A stretch of 64,000 nt of DNA from assembly GCF_029223865.1 (NCBI RefSeq), contig NZ_CP119520.1, forward strand, positions 6,014,001 through 6,078,000, given 5' to 3'. Origin of the DNA: Telluria mixta (lineage in GTDB: Bacteria > Pseudomonadota > Gammaproteobacteria > Burkholderiales > Burkholderiaceae_D). Positions 9,523 through 18,414 of the stretch are shown piece after piece (positions within the stretch are counted from its first letter, which is position 1; every line of letters starts with the position of its first letter). The notes beneath the pieces were generated by a model. It was not told the DNA's origin. It made no database searches and was given only the letters and a program-made list of their open reading frames with translations. Position numbers and translations under genes: made by a program.

Positions 9523-12500
9523 TGGAGATGAAAGTACCTTACCCCGCCGGGCAGTCCGCTGGCGCCCGACCCCACCTGGGCCGCCCGATGCGCCGCATCG
9601 AGGACGTCGCGCTCCTCACCGGGCGCGGCCAGTTCGGCGACGACGTCGGCGTCAAGCCCGGCACCCTGTATGCCGCCATCGTGCGCTCGCCGCATGCGCA
9701 CGCCGTCCTCAAGGGCATCGACAGCGCCCGCGCCCTGGCCGCGCCGGGCGTGCGGGCGGTGCTCACCGGCGCCGACCTGGCCGCCTGGTCGAAGCCGTTC
9801 GTCGTCGGCGTCAAGGCGCAGATGGAGATGTGGGCGCTGGCGGTCGACAAGGTCCGCTACGTCGGCGAGCCCGTGGCCGTGGTGGTCGCCGAGAGCCGCT
9901 ACCTGGCCGAGGACGCCGCCGACCTCCTGCACGCCGACTACGAACAGCTCGCGCCCGTCACCGGCATCAATGAAGCGATCCTGGCGGATGCCCCGGTGCT
10001 GCACGAGGCGGTCGGCAGCAATGTCGTCAGCGACCGGTCGTTCCGTTACGGGGATCCGGAAGCCGCCTTCGCCGCCGCCGACCGCACGGTGGAGCTCACG
10101 GTGCGCTACCCGCGCAATTCGTGCACGCCGATGGAGTGCGCGGTCGTGGTCGCCGACTGGCTGTCGGAAGAGGAAGGCTACGACGTCGCCTCGAATTTCA
10201 TGGGCCCGTTCTCGCTGCACACCGTGATGGCGCTGGCCCTGCGCGTGCCCGGCCACAAGCTGCGCCACCGCACGTTCCCGGATTCCGGCGGCAGCTTCGG
10301 CGTCAAGCACGCCGTGTTCCAGTACGCCGTGCTGATGTGCCTGGCCTCGCGCAAGGCCGGCGCACCGGTCAAGTGGACCGAGGACCGCCTCGAGCACCTC
10401 GTCGGGCTCACCTCGGCCACCAACCGCCTGTCGACGATCCGCGCGGCGGTGCGGCACGACGGCCGCATCACGGCCCTCTCCTACGACCAGTTCGACGACT
10501 GCGGCGGCTACCTGCGCGCCCCCGAGCCTGCCACCTTCTACCGCATGCACGGTGTGCTGACCGGGGCGTACGCGATCCCGAACCTGGCCGTGCGCAACCG
10601 CGTGGTCCTGACCAACAAGACACCGGCCGGGCTGGTGCGCGGCTTCGGCGGACCGCAGGTCTATATCGCGCTGGAGCGCCTGGTGCAGCGCATCGCGGTT
10701 GAACTGGAGCTCGATCCGCTCGACGTCTACCGCCGCAATTTCATCCCGGCCGACGCCTTCCCGTACCGGGCCGCCGCCGGCGCACTGATCGATTCCGGCA
10801 ACTACCAGCGCGCACTGGAGCTGATGCACAGCGAAGGCCGCCTGGCCGAGCTGTACGCGAAGCGCGACCGCGCGCGCGCCGAAGGCCGCCTGTACGGCAT
10901 CGGCTTCGCGGCCATCGTCGAGCCCTCGATCTCGAACATGGGCTACATCACGACCGTGCTGCCGAAGGAGGCCAGGGCCAAGGCCGGGCCGAAGAACGGC
11001 GCGATCGCGTCGGCCACGGTCGGCATCGACCCGCTCGGCGGCATCAACGTCGTGATCGCCTCGGCGCCCGCCGGCCAGGGCCACCGCACCGTCTGCTCGC
11101 AGGTGGTGGCCGACGTGTTCGGCGTCGAACCCGACCAGGTCGCCGTCAACGTCGAATTCGACACGCAGAAGGATGCCTGGTCTGTCGCGGCCGGCAATTA
11201 CTCGAGCCGCTTCGCCGCTGCCGTGGCCGGCACCGTGCACCTGGCCGCCGTCAAGCTGCGCGACAAGCTGGCCCACATCGCCGCCGCCCAGCTGGGGGCC
11301 GATGCGCAGGACATCGTGTTCGCAGGCGGCCAGGTCTACGCCGCCGGCAACCCGGGCAGCAGCCTCGCGTTCCTGCGCATGGCCGCCAGCCCGCACTGGG
11401 CGCCGGGGCTCCTGCCGGAAGGGGTGGCGCCGGGCATGCGCGAGACCGCGTTCTGGACCGCCGAATCGCTGCAGGCACCGGACGAACAGGACCGCGTCAA
11501 CACCTCCGCGGCCTACGGCTTCGCCTTCGACGTCTGCGCGGTGGAAGTCGACCGCCATACCGGCCGCATCGCCATCGACAGGTACGTCACCACCCACGAC
11601 GCCGGCAAGATCCTGAATCCGGCGCTGGCCGATGGACAGATCCGCGGCGCCTTTGCCCAGGGCCTCGGTGCGGCGCTGATGGAAGAATTCCGGTATGGCG
11701 AGGACGGCAGCTTCCAGTCCGGCACCTTCGCCGACTACCTGGTGCCGACCACCTGCGAAGTGCCGGAACCGCAGATCATTCACATGGAAACGCCCTCGCC
11801 TTTCACGCCGCTGGGCGCCAAGGGCCTCGGCGAAGGCAACAACATGAGCACGCCGCCGTGCATCGCCAACGCCGTCGCGGACGCGCTCGGGGTGAAGGAT
11901 GTCACGCTGCCGCTCACGCCGTCGAAGGTCATGGACCTGATCGGCGCGGACGAGCCGCCGCCGTCGAAGCCGCACGCTGCCGCCGCCGTCCAAGCCGCAA
12001 GCGCCGCGGCGCCGGCCAAGGGCGGCAAGGCGCTCGCCGCGCGCGGCGAAGTCATGCTGGGCGCGCCGCCCGAGACCGTGTTCGCGGTGCTGCTGGACCC
12101 GCAGGCGCTGGCGCAGGTGATCCCCGGCTGCAATGCGCTGGAACCCGCCGGCGGCAACCGTTACCGTGCCGACGTCACGGTCGGCGTCGGCATGATCAAG
12201 GCCCGTTACCAGGCCGAGGTCGCGCTGTCCGAACTCGACCCGCCGCGCAGCCTGCGCCTGGCCGGCTCCGGCCTGTCCGCGGTCGGCAGCGCGCGCGGCA
12301 GCGGCATCGTCACGCTCGAACCGGCCGATGGCGGGACCCTGCTGCGCTACGACTATGCGGCGGAGGTGTCGGGCAAGGTCGCGGCGGTCGGCAGCCGGAT
12401 GCTGGAAGGCGCGGCGAAGATCGTGCTGAACCAGTTGTTCGAACAGCTCGGCAAGACGGCGGCGAACCGGGCAGCCGGCTTGCCCACGACCGCGGCCGCG

Positions 12501-12563
12501 GCACCCGCGCCGCGGCGCGGACTGTGGCAGCGCCTGCTCGCCCTTTTTGGAGTCAAACGATGA
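9519..12563 (+). CDS. hmfA: Molybdenum hydroxylase large subunit fused to a CoxG/SRPBCC domain (furoyl-CoA dehydrogenase HmfA-like)
   Basis: A 1014-residue protein, about 230 longer than usual. Residues 20-800 are a xanthine-dehydrogenase-family molybdopterin subunit. Marks are GGSFGVKHAVF (about 257), GFGGPQVYIALE (about 375), AGQGHRTV (about 519) and the catalytic Glu772 in GAKGLGEGNN. The CO dehydrogenase active-site loop AYRCSFR is absent, so it is not CODH. After an Ala/Pro linker (about 800-838), residues 840-980 form an SRPBCC domain like CoxG, which in CODH systems helps maturation or membrane recruitment. In the hmf pathway this subunit hydroxylates furoyl-CoA at C5. It overlaps both neighbours by ATGA; 9519 and 9522 are both possible starts. 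Confidence 0.8.
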   Translation: MMEMKVPYPAGQSAGARPHLGRPMRRIEDVALLTGRGQFGDDVGVKPGTLYAAIVRSPHAHAVLKGIDSARALAAPGVRAVLTGADLAAWSKPFVVGVKAQMEMWALAVDKVRYVGEPVAVVVAESRYLAEDAADLLHADYEQLAPVTGINEAILADAPVLHEAVGSNVVSDRSFRYGDPEAAFAAADRTVELTVRYPRNSCTPMECAVVVADWLSEEEGYDVASNFMGPFSLHTVMALALRVPGHKLRHRTFPDSGGSFGVKHAVFQYAVLMCLASRKAGAPVKWTEDRLEHLVGLTSATNRLSTIRAAVRHDGRITALSYDQFDDCGGYLRAPEPATFYRMHGVLTGAYAIPNLAVRNRVVLTNKTPAGLVRGFGGPQVYIALERLVQRIAVELELDPLDVYRRNFIPADAFPYRAAAGALIDSGNYQRALELMHSEGRLAELYAKRDRARAEGRLYGIGFAAIVEPSISNMGYITTVLPKEARAKAGPKNGAIASATVGIDPLGGINVVIASAPAGQGHRTVCSQVVADVFGVEPDQVAVNVEFDTQKDAWSVAAGNYSSRFAAAVAGTVHLAAVKLRDKLAHIAAAQLGADAQDIVFAGGQVYAAGNPGSSLAFLRMAASPHWAPGLLPEGVAPGMRETAFWTAESLQAPDEQDRVNTSAAYGFAFDVCAVEVDRHTGRIAIDRYVTTHDAGKILNPALADGQIRGAFAQGLGAALMEEFRYGEDGSFQSGTFADYLVPTTCEVPEPQIIHMETPSPFTPLGAKGLGEGNNMSTPPCIANAVADALGVKDVTLPLTPSKVMDLIGADEPPPSKPHAAAAVQAASAAAPAKGGKALAARGEVMLGAPPETVFAVLLDPQALAQVIPGCNALEPAGGNRYRADVTVGVGMIKARYQAEVALSELDPPRSLRLAGSGLSAVGSARGSGIVTLEPADGGTLLRYDYAAEVSGKVAAVGSRMLEGAAKIVLNQLFEQLGKTAANRAAGLPTTAAAAPAPRRGLWQRLLALFGVKR

Positions 12564-13378
12564 AACCGCAAGCCTTCGATTACGCCCGGCCCGACAGCGC
12601 CGAGGAAACGGTCGCCATGCTGGCCGATGCCGGCGAGGACGCCCGCATCCTGGCCGGCGGCCAGTCCCTGATGGCGGTGCTCAACCTGCGCCTGGCCCAG
12701 CCGAGCGTGCTGATCGACATCTCGCGCGTGGCGGACCTGAACACGATCCGCAAGGATGGCGACATGCTGGCGATCGGCGCCGCCGCGACCCAAGGCAGCG
12801 TCGAGTGGCGCGCGGGCCTGGCACGGGAAGTGCCGCTGCTGGCCCGGGCCTTCCCGCACATCTCGCATTTCCAGATCCGCAACCGCGGCACCGTGTGCGG
12901 TTCGATCGCCCACGCCGACCCGAGTGCCGAGCTGCCATTGTGCCTGCTTGCCCTGGGCGGCGAGGTGGTGCTGCGCAGCCGCCGCGGCCGGCGCACGGTG
13001 GCCGCCGCCGACTTCTTCCAGGGCATGCTGATGACCGCACGCGCCGCCGACGAACTGGTCGAGGAAGTGCGCTATCCGCTCGCCAAGCCCGGCGTGCGCT
13101 ACGGCTTCGAGGAATTCTCGGGCCGCCACGGCGACTTCGCGCTCTGCGCGGCGGCCGCGGTGGTGGGGTCGGGCGGCATCCGCCTGGCAGTGGGCGGCGT
13201 GTCGGACCGGCCACGCGCCATCGACCTCGGCAACCTGGCGGGCAGCGAACTGGACGCTGCCATCAACGACTTTGCCTGGGAGCTGGGCGCCAAGGACGAC
13301 CACCACGCCAGCGCGAAGTTCCGGAGACAACTGGTGCGCCACCTCGGCCGCACCGCCATCGACAAGGCATCGACATGA
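12560..13378 (+). CDS. hmfB: Molybdenum hydroxylase FAD subunit (HmfB-like)
   Basis: A 272-residue FAD-binding subunit of CoxM/HmfB type. The FAD motifs are ARILAGGQSLMAVLNLRLA (about residues 29-47) and the second loop RNRGTVCGSIAHADPSAELP (about 109-128), both typical of CO dehydrogenase medium subunits. It lacks the extra 4Fe-4S insertion seen in the PaoB-like protein upstream. It passes electrons from the iron-sulfur subunit to the acceptor. ATGA overlaps on both sides put it firmly in the operon. It is slightly short (285-290 is usual), with the C-terminal domain trimmed. Confidence 0.85.
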   Translation: MKPQAFDYARPDSAEETVAMLADAGEDARILAGGQSLMAVLNLRLAQPSVLIDISRVADLNTIRKDGDMLAIGAAATQGSVEWRAGLAREVPLLARAFPHISHFQIRNRGTVCGSIAHADPSAELPLCLLALGGEVVLRSRRGRRTVAAADFFQGMLMTARAADELVEEVRYPLAKPGVRYGFEEFSGRHGDFALCAAAAVVGSGGIRLAVGGVSDRPRAIDLGNLAGSELDAAINDFAWELGAKDDHHASAKFRRQLVRHLGRTAIDKAST

Positions 13379-13968
13379 AGACCCATCGCAAGAACGAGCT
13401 GGCGCGCATCGAGCTGGTGCTCAACGGCGTCAAGCGCAGCGGCACCTGCGAACCGCGCACCCTGCTCTCGGACTTCCTGCGCCACGAACTGGGCGCGACC
13501 GGCACCCACGTCGGCTGCGAACACGGCGTGTGCGGCGCCTGCACGGTGCGGATCGACGGCGTGGCCTCGCGCTCCTGCCTGAGCCTGGCGGTCCAGGCCG
13601 AGGGCCGCGCCATCGACACGGTCGAGGGCCTGAACAACGGCGCCGCCAAACCCGGCCACGACGGCCTGTCCGACCTGCAGGAAGCCTTCCGCCGCAACCA
13701 CGCGCTGCAATGCGGCTTCTGCACTGCCGGCATCCTGATGTCCTGCGCGGACTACCTCGCGCGCCGGCCGGACCCGACCGAGCACGAGGTGCGCGAGATG
13801 CTGTCCGGCCACCTGTGCCGCTGCACCGGCTACACCAACATCGTCAAGGCGGTGCTGGAGACGGCGGCCGAGCGGCTCGGCCGGCCCAACGGCGCGGCCC
13901 TCGCGCCGGACGAACCGGGTCATGCCGGAGTCGGCCCGGCAGAACAGGCGCTGCTTCCCAGCGCGTAA
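13375..13968 (+). CDS. hmfC: Molybdenum hydroxylase 2Fe-2S subunit (HmfC-like)
   Basis: A 197-residue iron-sulfur subunit. The first cluster is bound by VGCEHGVCGACTVRIDG with a further Cys in SRSCLSL. The second is bound by LQCGFCTAGILMSC and HLCRCTGYTNIVKAV. The CGFCTxG and CRCTGYxxI forms match CoxS/HmfC, unlike the PaoA-like protein at 1579. It follows hmfB by an ATGA overlap and is 27 bp before the CoA ligase. About 35 C-terminal residues (RPNGAALAPDEPGHAGVG onward) extend beyond the usual end and look disordered. Confidence 0.87.
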   Translation: MKTHRKNELARIELVLNGVKRSGTCEPRTLLSDFLRHELGATGTHVGCEHGVCGACTVRIDGVASRSCLSLAVQAEGRAIDTVEGLNNGAAKPGHDGLSDLQEAFRRNHALQCGFCTAGILMSCADYLARRPDPTEHEVREMLSGHLCRCTGYTNIVKAVLETAAERLGRPNGAALAPDEPGHAGVGPAEQALLPSA

Positions 13969-13995
13969 AGATTTTTCGAGAAAGAGGAGAACATC

Positions 13996-15534
13996 TTGCT
14001 GGACCTTGGACGCACATTCCTGCAAAGCGTGGAGCGCAATCCCGGCGCCCTCGCCGTCGTCGACGGCGAACAGCGCCTGACGTATGCCCAGTGGTACGAC
14101 CGCATCCAGCGCGTCGCCGAGGGTCTGGCCACGCTGGGCCTCGGCCGCGGCGATCACCTGATGATCGTGCTGCAGAACCGGATCGAGATGGCGACGCTGC
14201 ACTGGGCCTGCCAGTTCCTCGGCGTGATCGCCACCCCGCTGAACTGGCGCGCCAAGCCGGACGAAGTCGACTACTGCGCGACGGACTCGCAGGCGAAGGC
14301 CGTCGTGGTCGAGCCGGTGAGCGCGCAAGCGGTCGCCGGCAGCACGGTGGCGGCGCGCCTGACCCGCATCGCGGTCGGCGGTCTAGAGGGCACGGTGCAA
14401 TACGAGCAGCTACTCGAGCACGCGCCCGCCGCGCCCATCCTGGCGGCCTGCGGCGAAGACGTCTCGCTGATGCTGTACACCTCCGGCACCACCGGCAAGC
14501 CCAAGGGCGTGCCGCGCCGCCATCGCGCCGAACGCGCGGCGGCGCTCGGCCACGTGGCCCAGAACCTGTACCGCCGGGGCGAACGCACGCTGGGCGTGAT
14601 GCCGCTCTACCACACCATGGGCGTGCGCTCGCTGCTGGCGATGGCGCTGGTCGACGGCGCTTTCGTCTGCGTGCCGAAGTTCGACTGCGCGGCGGCGTTC
14701 CGCTCCATCGAAGCGGAGCGCGTCACCTGCCTGTACCTGGTGCCGACCTTGTACCACGACATGCTGGCCTGGCGCGAAAAGAACGGGGCCGACATTGCCA
14801 GCGTGCGCAAGCTGGGCTTCGCCGGCGCGCCGATGCAGGACGGCCTGCTCAAGCGCCTCGACGAAACGTTCAGGCCGGAACTGTTCGTGAACCACTACGG
14901 TTCCTCGGAGGTATTCACCTTCGCCTACGACCAGGACGCCACCCGCAAGGCGGGCAGCGCCGGCCGGGCCGGCATCAATACCCGCATCCGCGTCGTCGCG
15001 CTCGATGCGGAACGTCCCGACCAGCTCGTGGCCCCGGGCGAAGAAGGCCAGATCATCTGCGAACTGGCGGGCGACGAAGCCTTCGAGGCGTACTGGAACC
15101 GGCCCGACGCCGACGCGAAGTCGATCCGCCAGGGCTGGTACTTCACGGGCGACACCGGCTACGTCGACCGGGACGGCGACCTGTTCGTTTCCGGCCGCGT
15201 GGACGACATGATCATCAGCGGCGGCGAGAACATCTCGCCGGTCGACATCGAGTCGGTCCTGTCGCTGCACCCGGCCGTCGACGAGGTCGCGGTGGCGGGC
15301 CTGGCGGACGAGCGCTGGGGCCAGCGCGTGGTGGCCTTCGTGAAGACCCGCGTCGGCATCGACGCCGAAGAACTCAACGAGTACGTCAAACATTCCGACC
15401 TGCTCAACTTCAAGCGCCCGCGCGAGTACGTGTTCGTGCGCGAGATTCCGAAGTCGCCGGTCGGCAAGATCCTGCGCCGCAAGCTGGTCGCCGGCGAATA
15501 CGAAGCCCTGGAACAACAAGGACACACGCAATGA
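13996..15534 (+). CDS. hmfD: Acyl-CoA synthetase, probable 2-furoyl-CoA synthetase (HmfD-like)
   Basis: A 512-residue AMP-forming ligase. The P-loop is LYTSGTTGKPKGV at about 161-173. The A5 motif is NHYGSSEVF (about 298), A7 is GWYFTGDTGY (about 380), A8 is DDMIISGGENISP, and the C-terminal catalytic Lys is in KSPVGKILRRKL. The start is a TTG at 13996, chosen because AAAGAGGAGA lies just upstream and the protein begins with the expected LDLGRTFLQSVERNP. It should activate the furan acid to its CoA thioester for the hydroxylase. Its stop overlaps the UbiD-like gene. Confidence 0.8.
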   Translation: MLDLGRTFLQSVERNPGALAVVDGEQRLTYAQWYDRIQRVAEGLATLGLGRGDHLMIVLQNRIEMATLHWACQFLGVIATPLNWRAKPDEVDYCATDSQAKAVVVEPVSAQAVAGSTVAARLTRIAVGGLEGTVQYEQLLEHAPAAPILAACGEDVSLMLYTSGTTGKPKGVPRRHRAERAAALGHVAQNLYRRGERTLGVMPLYHTMGVRSLLAMALVDGAFVCVPKFDCAAAFRSIEAERVTCLYLVPTLYHDMLAWREKNGADIASVRKLGFAGAPMQDGLLKRLDETFRPELFVNHYGSSEVFTFAYDQDATRKAGSAGRAGINTRIRVVALDAERPDQLVAPGEEGQIICELAGDEAFEAYWNRPDADAKSIRQGWYFTGDTGYVDRDGDLFVSGRVDDMIISGGENISPVDIESVLSLHPAVDEVAVAGLADERWGQRVVAFVKTRVGIDAEELNEYVKHSDLLNFKRPREYVFVREIPKSPVGKILRRKLVAGEYEALEQQGHTQ

Positions 15535-16997
15535 AAAACGATACCCAGACCCCCAAGGCCAGCGACCTGCGCCAGTGGCTTGCCCACCTGGAGGCCACCG
15601 GCCGCCTGGCGGTGATGCGCGAAGGCGTGCCGCTGAAGCACCGGCTGGCCGCGATCGCCAAGCGCCTCGACGGCACGCAGGCCGCGTATTTCCCGAAGCC
15701 GGACGGCCACGCCGTTCCGGTGGTCTCCGGCTTCGTCTCGCGCCGCGCCTGGATCGCCGAGGCGATGGGCGTGGCGGAGTCCGGCCTGCTGGCCGCCTTC
15801 CGCCAGGCCGCCGATCGCCCGCTGCCGTGGCGCGAAGTGGATCCCGGCACGGCGGCGTGCCAGCAGGTGGTGCACCGCATGGATGCGGGCAGCGACCTGC
15901 GCGCGCTGCTGCCGATACCGACCCACAGCGAACACGATAACGGCCCCTACATCACGGCCGGCCTGGTCATTGCGCGCAATCCGCTGACCGGCGTGCAGAA
16001 CGTGTCGATCAACCGCATCCAGGTGCATGGCCCGGACCGCATGGCGATCCTGATGCTGCCGCGGCACCTGCTGGCCTTCTACAAGGCCGCGGAAAGCCAG
16101 GGCCAGGCGCTCGACGTGGCGGTGGTGATCGGCGCCGATCCGCTGACCCTGCTGGCCTCGCAGGCGATCACGCCGATCGACCACGACGAGCTGGAGATCG
16201 CCGGCGCCCTGCACGGGGCCCCGCTGCCGGTGACGAAGTGCGTCACCAACGACGTGCGCGTGCCGGCCGGCGCCGAGATCGTCATCGAGGGCCGGATCCT
16301 GCCCGAGGTGCGCGAGCCCGAGGGCCCGTTCGGCGAATTCCCGAAGTACTACAGCGCGCAGGAGAACCGCGAAGTGATCGTCGTCGACGCGGTCACCACC
16401 CGGCGCGACCCGATCTATCACACCATCGTGCCGGCCGAGATGGAGCACCTGCTGTTGGGCGCCATCCCGCGCGAGGCGACCATGCTGGCCCACCTGCAGC
16501 GCAGCTTCCCCGGCGTGCTCGACGTGCACCTGTCGGTGGGCGGCGTCGGCCGGTACCACCTGTTCGTCAAGTTCCGCAAGCAGCGCGAGGGCGAGCCGAA
16601 GAACGTGATCCTCGGCGCGTTCGGTGCCCACTACGACATCAAGCAGGTGGTCGTGGTCGACGACGACGTCGACGTGCACGACCCGCAGCAGGTCGAGTGG
16701 GCGGTCGCGACCCGCTTCCAGGCCGACCGCGACCTGATCGTGATCGCCGGGGCGCAGGGTTCGGTGCTCGACCCGTCCACCACGGTGACGGGCGGCTGGG
16801 CGGACAGCGACGAACCGGCCCCGCCCCACCTGCAGGGCATCGGCGCCAAGATGGGACTGGACGCGACCAGGCCGGTGGCCTATCGCGGCCACGTGTTCAC
16901 CAAGGTGCGCATCCCGGGCGAGGACGAGATCGACCTCGACGAGGAAATCGACCGCGGGGCGCGCGTCGACTGGCAGGCCGGTACGGTGAAATCATGA
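15531..16997 (+). CDS. hmfF: UbiD-family decarboxylase, probable 2,5-furandicarboxylate decarboxylase (HmfF-like)
   Basis: A 488-residue prenyl-FMN dependent decarboxylase. The catalytic E...E pair is Glu264 and Glu269 in EGPFGEF, and the partner Arg is in INRIQVHGP (about 161). The GGVGRYHLFVKFRKQ segment (about 340) lies where HmfF structures place substrate-specific residues, but I cannot align it exactly. The UbiX partner follows immediately, and the CoA ligase and hydroxylase precede it. This supports decarboxylation of furandicarboxylate to 2-furoate rather than ubiquinone synthesis. An ordinary UbiD or another aromatic acid decarboxylase remains possible from sequence alone. Confidence 0.78.
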   Translation: MKNDTQTPKASDLRQWLAHLEATGRLAVMREGVPLKHRLAAIAKRLDGTQAAYFPKPDGHAVPVVSGFVSRRAWIAEAMGVAESGLLAAFRQAADRPLPWREVDPGTAACQQVVHRMDAGSDLRALLPIPTHSEHDNGPYITAGLVIARNPLTGVQNVSINRIQVHGPDRMAILMLPRHLLAFYKAAESQGQALDVAVVIGADPLTLLASQAITPIDHDELEIAGALHGAPLPVTKCVTNDVRVPAGAEIVIEGRILPEVREPEGPFGEFPKYYSAQENREVIVVDAVTTRRDPIYHTIVPAEMEHLLLGAIPREATMLAHLQRSFPGVLDVHLSVGGVGRYHLFVKFRKQREGEPKNVILGAFGAHYDIKQVVVVDDDVDVHDPQQVEWAVATRFQADRDLIVIAGAQGSVLDPSTTVTGGWADSDEPAPPHLQGIGAKMGLDATRPVAYRGHVFTKVRIPGEDEIDLDEEIDRGARVDWQAGTVKS

Positions 16998-17587
16998 GCA
17001 GGCCCCGCCTGATCGTCGCGATCACCGGCGCCAGCGGCGCGGTGTACGGCGTGCGCCTGCTGCAGGCGCTGCGCGCATCCGGCGCCTGCGAGAGCCACCT
17101 GGTGATGTCGTCGTCCGGCGTGATGACGGCCCGGCAGGAGCTGGACATGGCGCGCGCCGACATCGAGGGCCTGGCCGACGTGGTCCACAACGTCAAGGAC
17201 ATCGGCGCGACCATCGCCAGCGGCTCGTTCAAATCCAGCGGGATGGTGATCGCACCCTGCTCGATGAAGACGCTGGCGAGCATCGCGCACGGACTGGCCG
17301 ACAACCTGGTGTCCCGCGCCGCAGACGTGATCCTGAAGGAGCGGCGCCGCCTGGTACTGGTGGCGCGCGAGACGCCATTGAACCTGGCCCACCTGCGCAA
17401 CATGACCGCCGTGACCGAGATGGGCGGCATCGTGTTCCCGCCGGTGCCGGCCTTCTATGCCCGCCCGGCGTCGCTCGACGAGATGGTCGACCATACCGTC
17501 GGCCGCCTGCTCGACCTGTTCGACCTGCCGCACGAAGGCCTGGTCAAGCGCTGGGAAGGCATGGGCAAGAATGAAGCAATCAACTGA
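16994..17587 (+). CDS. hmfG: UbiX-family flavin prenyltransferase (HmfG-like)
   Basis: A 197-residue flavin prenyltransferase that makes prenyl-FMN from FMN and dimethylallyl phosphate, the cofactor needed by UbiD-type enzymes. The N-terminal loop is VAITGASGAVYGVRLLQAL. The central region has APCSMKTLASIAHG, and the C-terminal half has RRRLVLVARETPLNLAHLRN followed by GGIVFPPVPAFYARP, all UbiX signatures. It overlaps hmfF by ATGA, so cofactor and enzyme are made together. The length is normal. Confidence 0.85.
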   Translation: MSRPRLIVAITGASGAVYGVRLLQALRASGACESHLVMSSSGVMTARQELDMARADIEGLADVVHNVKDIGATIASGSFKSSGMVIAPCSMKTLASIAHGLADNLVSRAADVILKERRRLVLVARETPLNLAHLRNMTAVTEMGGIVFPPVPAFYARPASLDEMVDHTVGRLLDLFDLPHEGLVKRWEGMGKNEAIN

Positions 17588-17604
17588 CAACCAAGGAGAA
17601 CCGC

Positions 17605-18411
17605 ATGACCCGACTGAACCACCCCGCCCATGAATTGCTCGAACGGCTCGACGGCTTCCGCGTCGACATCGACGCCGGGCGCGAGCGCGCCGACATCGTG
17701 CTCTCGAACGGCCAGTTCAACATCATCTCGATGCACCAGCGCGAGCAGCTGCGCCTGGTGTTCGAAGCGCTGGACGAGGACGAGCGCGTCCGCGTGATCG
17801 TACTGCGCGCCGAAGGCGAGCACTTTTCCAGCGGCGGCGACATCAAGGGCTTCCTCGAGGCCTCGCCCGAGCACGTTTCGAAGCTGGCCTGGAACATCGC
17901 CGCGCCGGCACGCTGCAGCAAGCCGGTGATCGCCGCCAACCGCGGCTTCTGCTTCGGCGTCGGTTTCGAGATTTCGCTGGCCTGCGACTTCCGCATCGTC
18001 ACGGACACCACGTACTACGCGCTGCCGGAACAGAAGCTCGGTCAGATCCCCGGTTCGGGCGGCTCGGCGCGCCTGCAGAAAATGGTCGGCATCACCCGCA
18101 CCAAGGACATCGTCATGCGCTCGCGGCGCATCCCCGGCCAGCAAGCCTACGACTGGGGCGTGGCCACCGAATGCGTGCCGGATGCCGAGCTCGAAGCCGC
18201 GACCGACCGCCTGGTCGACGAGCTGCGGGCGTTCTCCCCGATCGCCCAGCGCACCGCGAAGAAGCTGCTGAACGATACCGAGGACTCGCCGCTGTCGATC
18301 GCGATCGAGCTCGAGGGCCACTGCTACAGCCGCCTGCGCTCGTCCGACGATTTCCGCGAAGGCGTCGAAGCCTTCCACGGCAAGCGCAAGCCGCAGTTCA
18401 GGGGCAGCTGA
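17605..18411 (+). CDS. hmfE: Enoyl-CoA hydratase/isomerase family protein, probable 2-oxoglutaryl-CoA hydrolase (HmfE-like)
   Basis: A 268-residue crotonase-fold enzyme. The two oxyanion-hole segments are EHFSSGGDIKGF (about 73) and NRGFCFGVGFEISLACDF (about 112). In the known furoate pathway the last step, hydrolysis of 2-oxoglutaryl-CoA to 2-oxoglutarate, is assigned to a crotonase-family HmfE; this gene's place in the cluster fits that. AAGGAG is 9 bases before the ATG. The next gene, the LysR regulator, is convergent with only 3 bp between the stops. The classical hydratase Glu pair is not obvious, in line with a different reaction. Confidence 0.75.
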   Translation: MTRLNHPAHELLERLDGFRVDIDAGRERADIVLSNGQFNIISMHQREQLRLVFEALDEDERVRVIVLRAEGEHFSSGGDIKGFLEASPEHVSKLAWNIAAPARCSKPVIAANRGFCFGVGFEISLACDFRIVTDTTYYALPEQKLGQIPGSGGSARLQKMVGITRTKDIVMRSRRIPGQQAYDWGVATECVPDAELEAATDRLVDELRAFSPIAQRTAKKLLNDTEDSPLSIAIELEGHCYSRLRSSDDFREGVEAFHGKRKPQFRGS

Positions 18412-18414
18412 GCT

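Noticed and set aside
9519..13968. Aerobic carbon monoxide dehydrogenase (coxMSL)
   Set aside because: The AYRCSFR active-site loop with its Cys is absent, and the neighbours are a CoA ligase, UbiD/UbiX and a crotonase, which fit furoate rather than CO oxidation.
15531..17587. Ubiquinone biosynthesis ubiD/ubiX
   Set aside because: The genes overlap catabolic genes on both sides and are tied to a furan-acid operon; a housekeeping pair would not be expected here.
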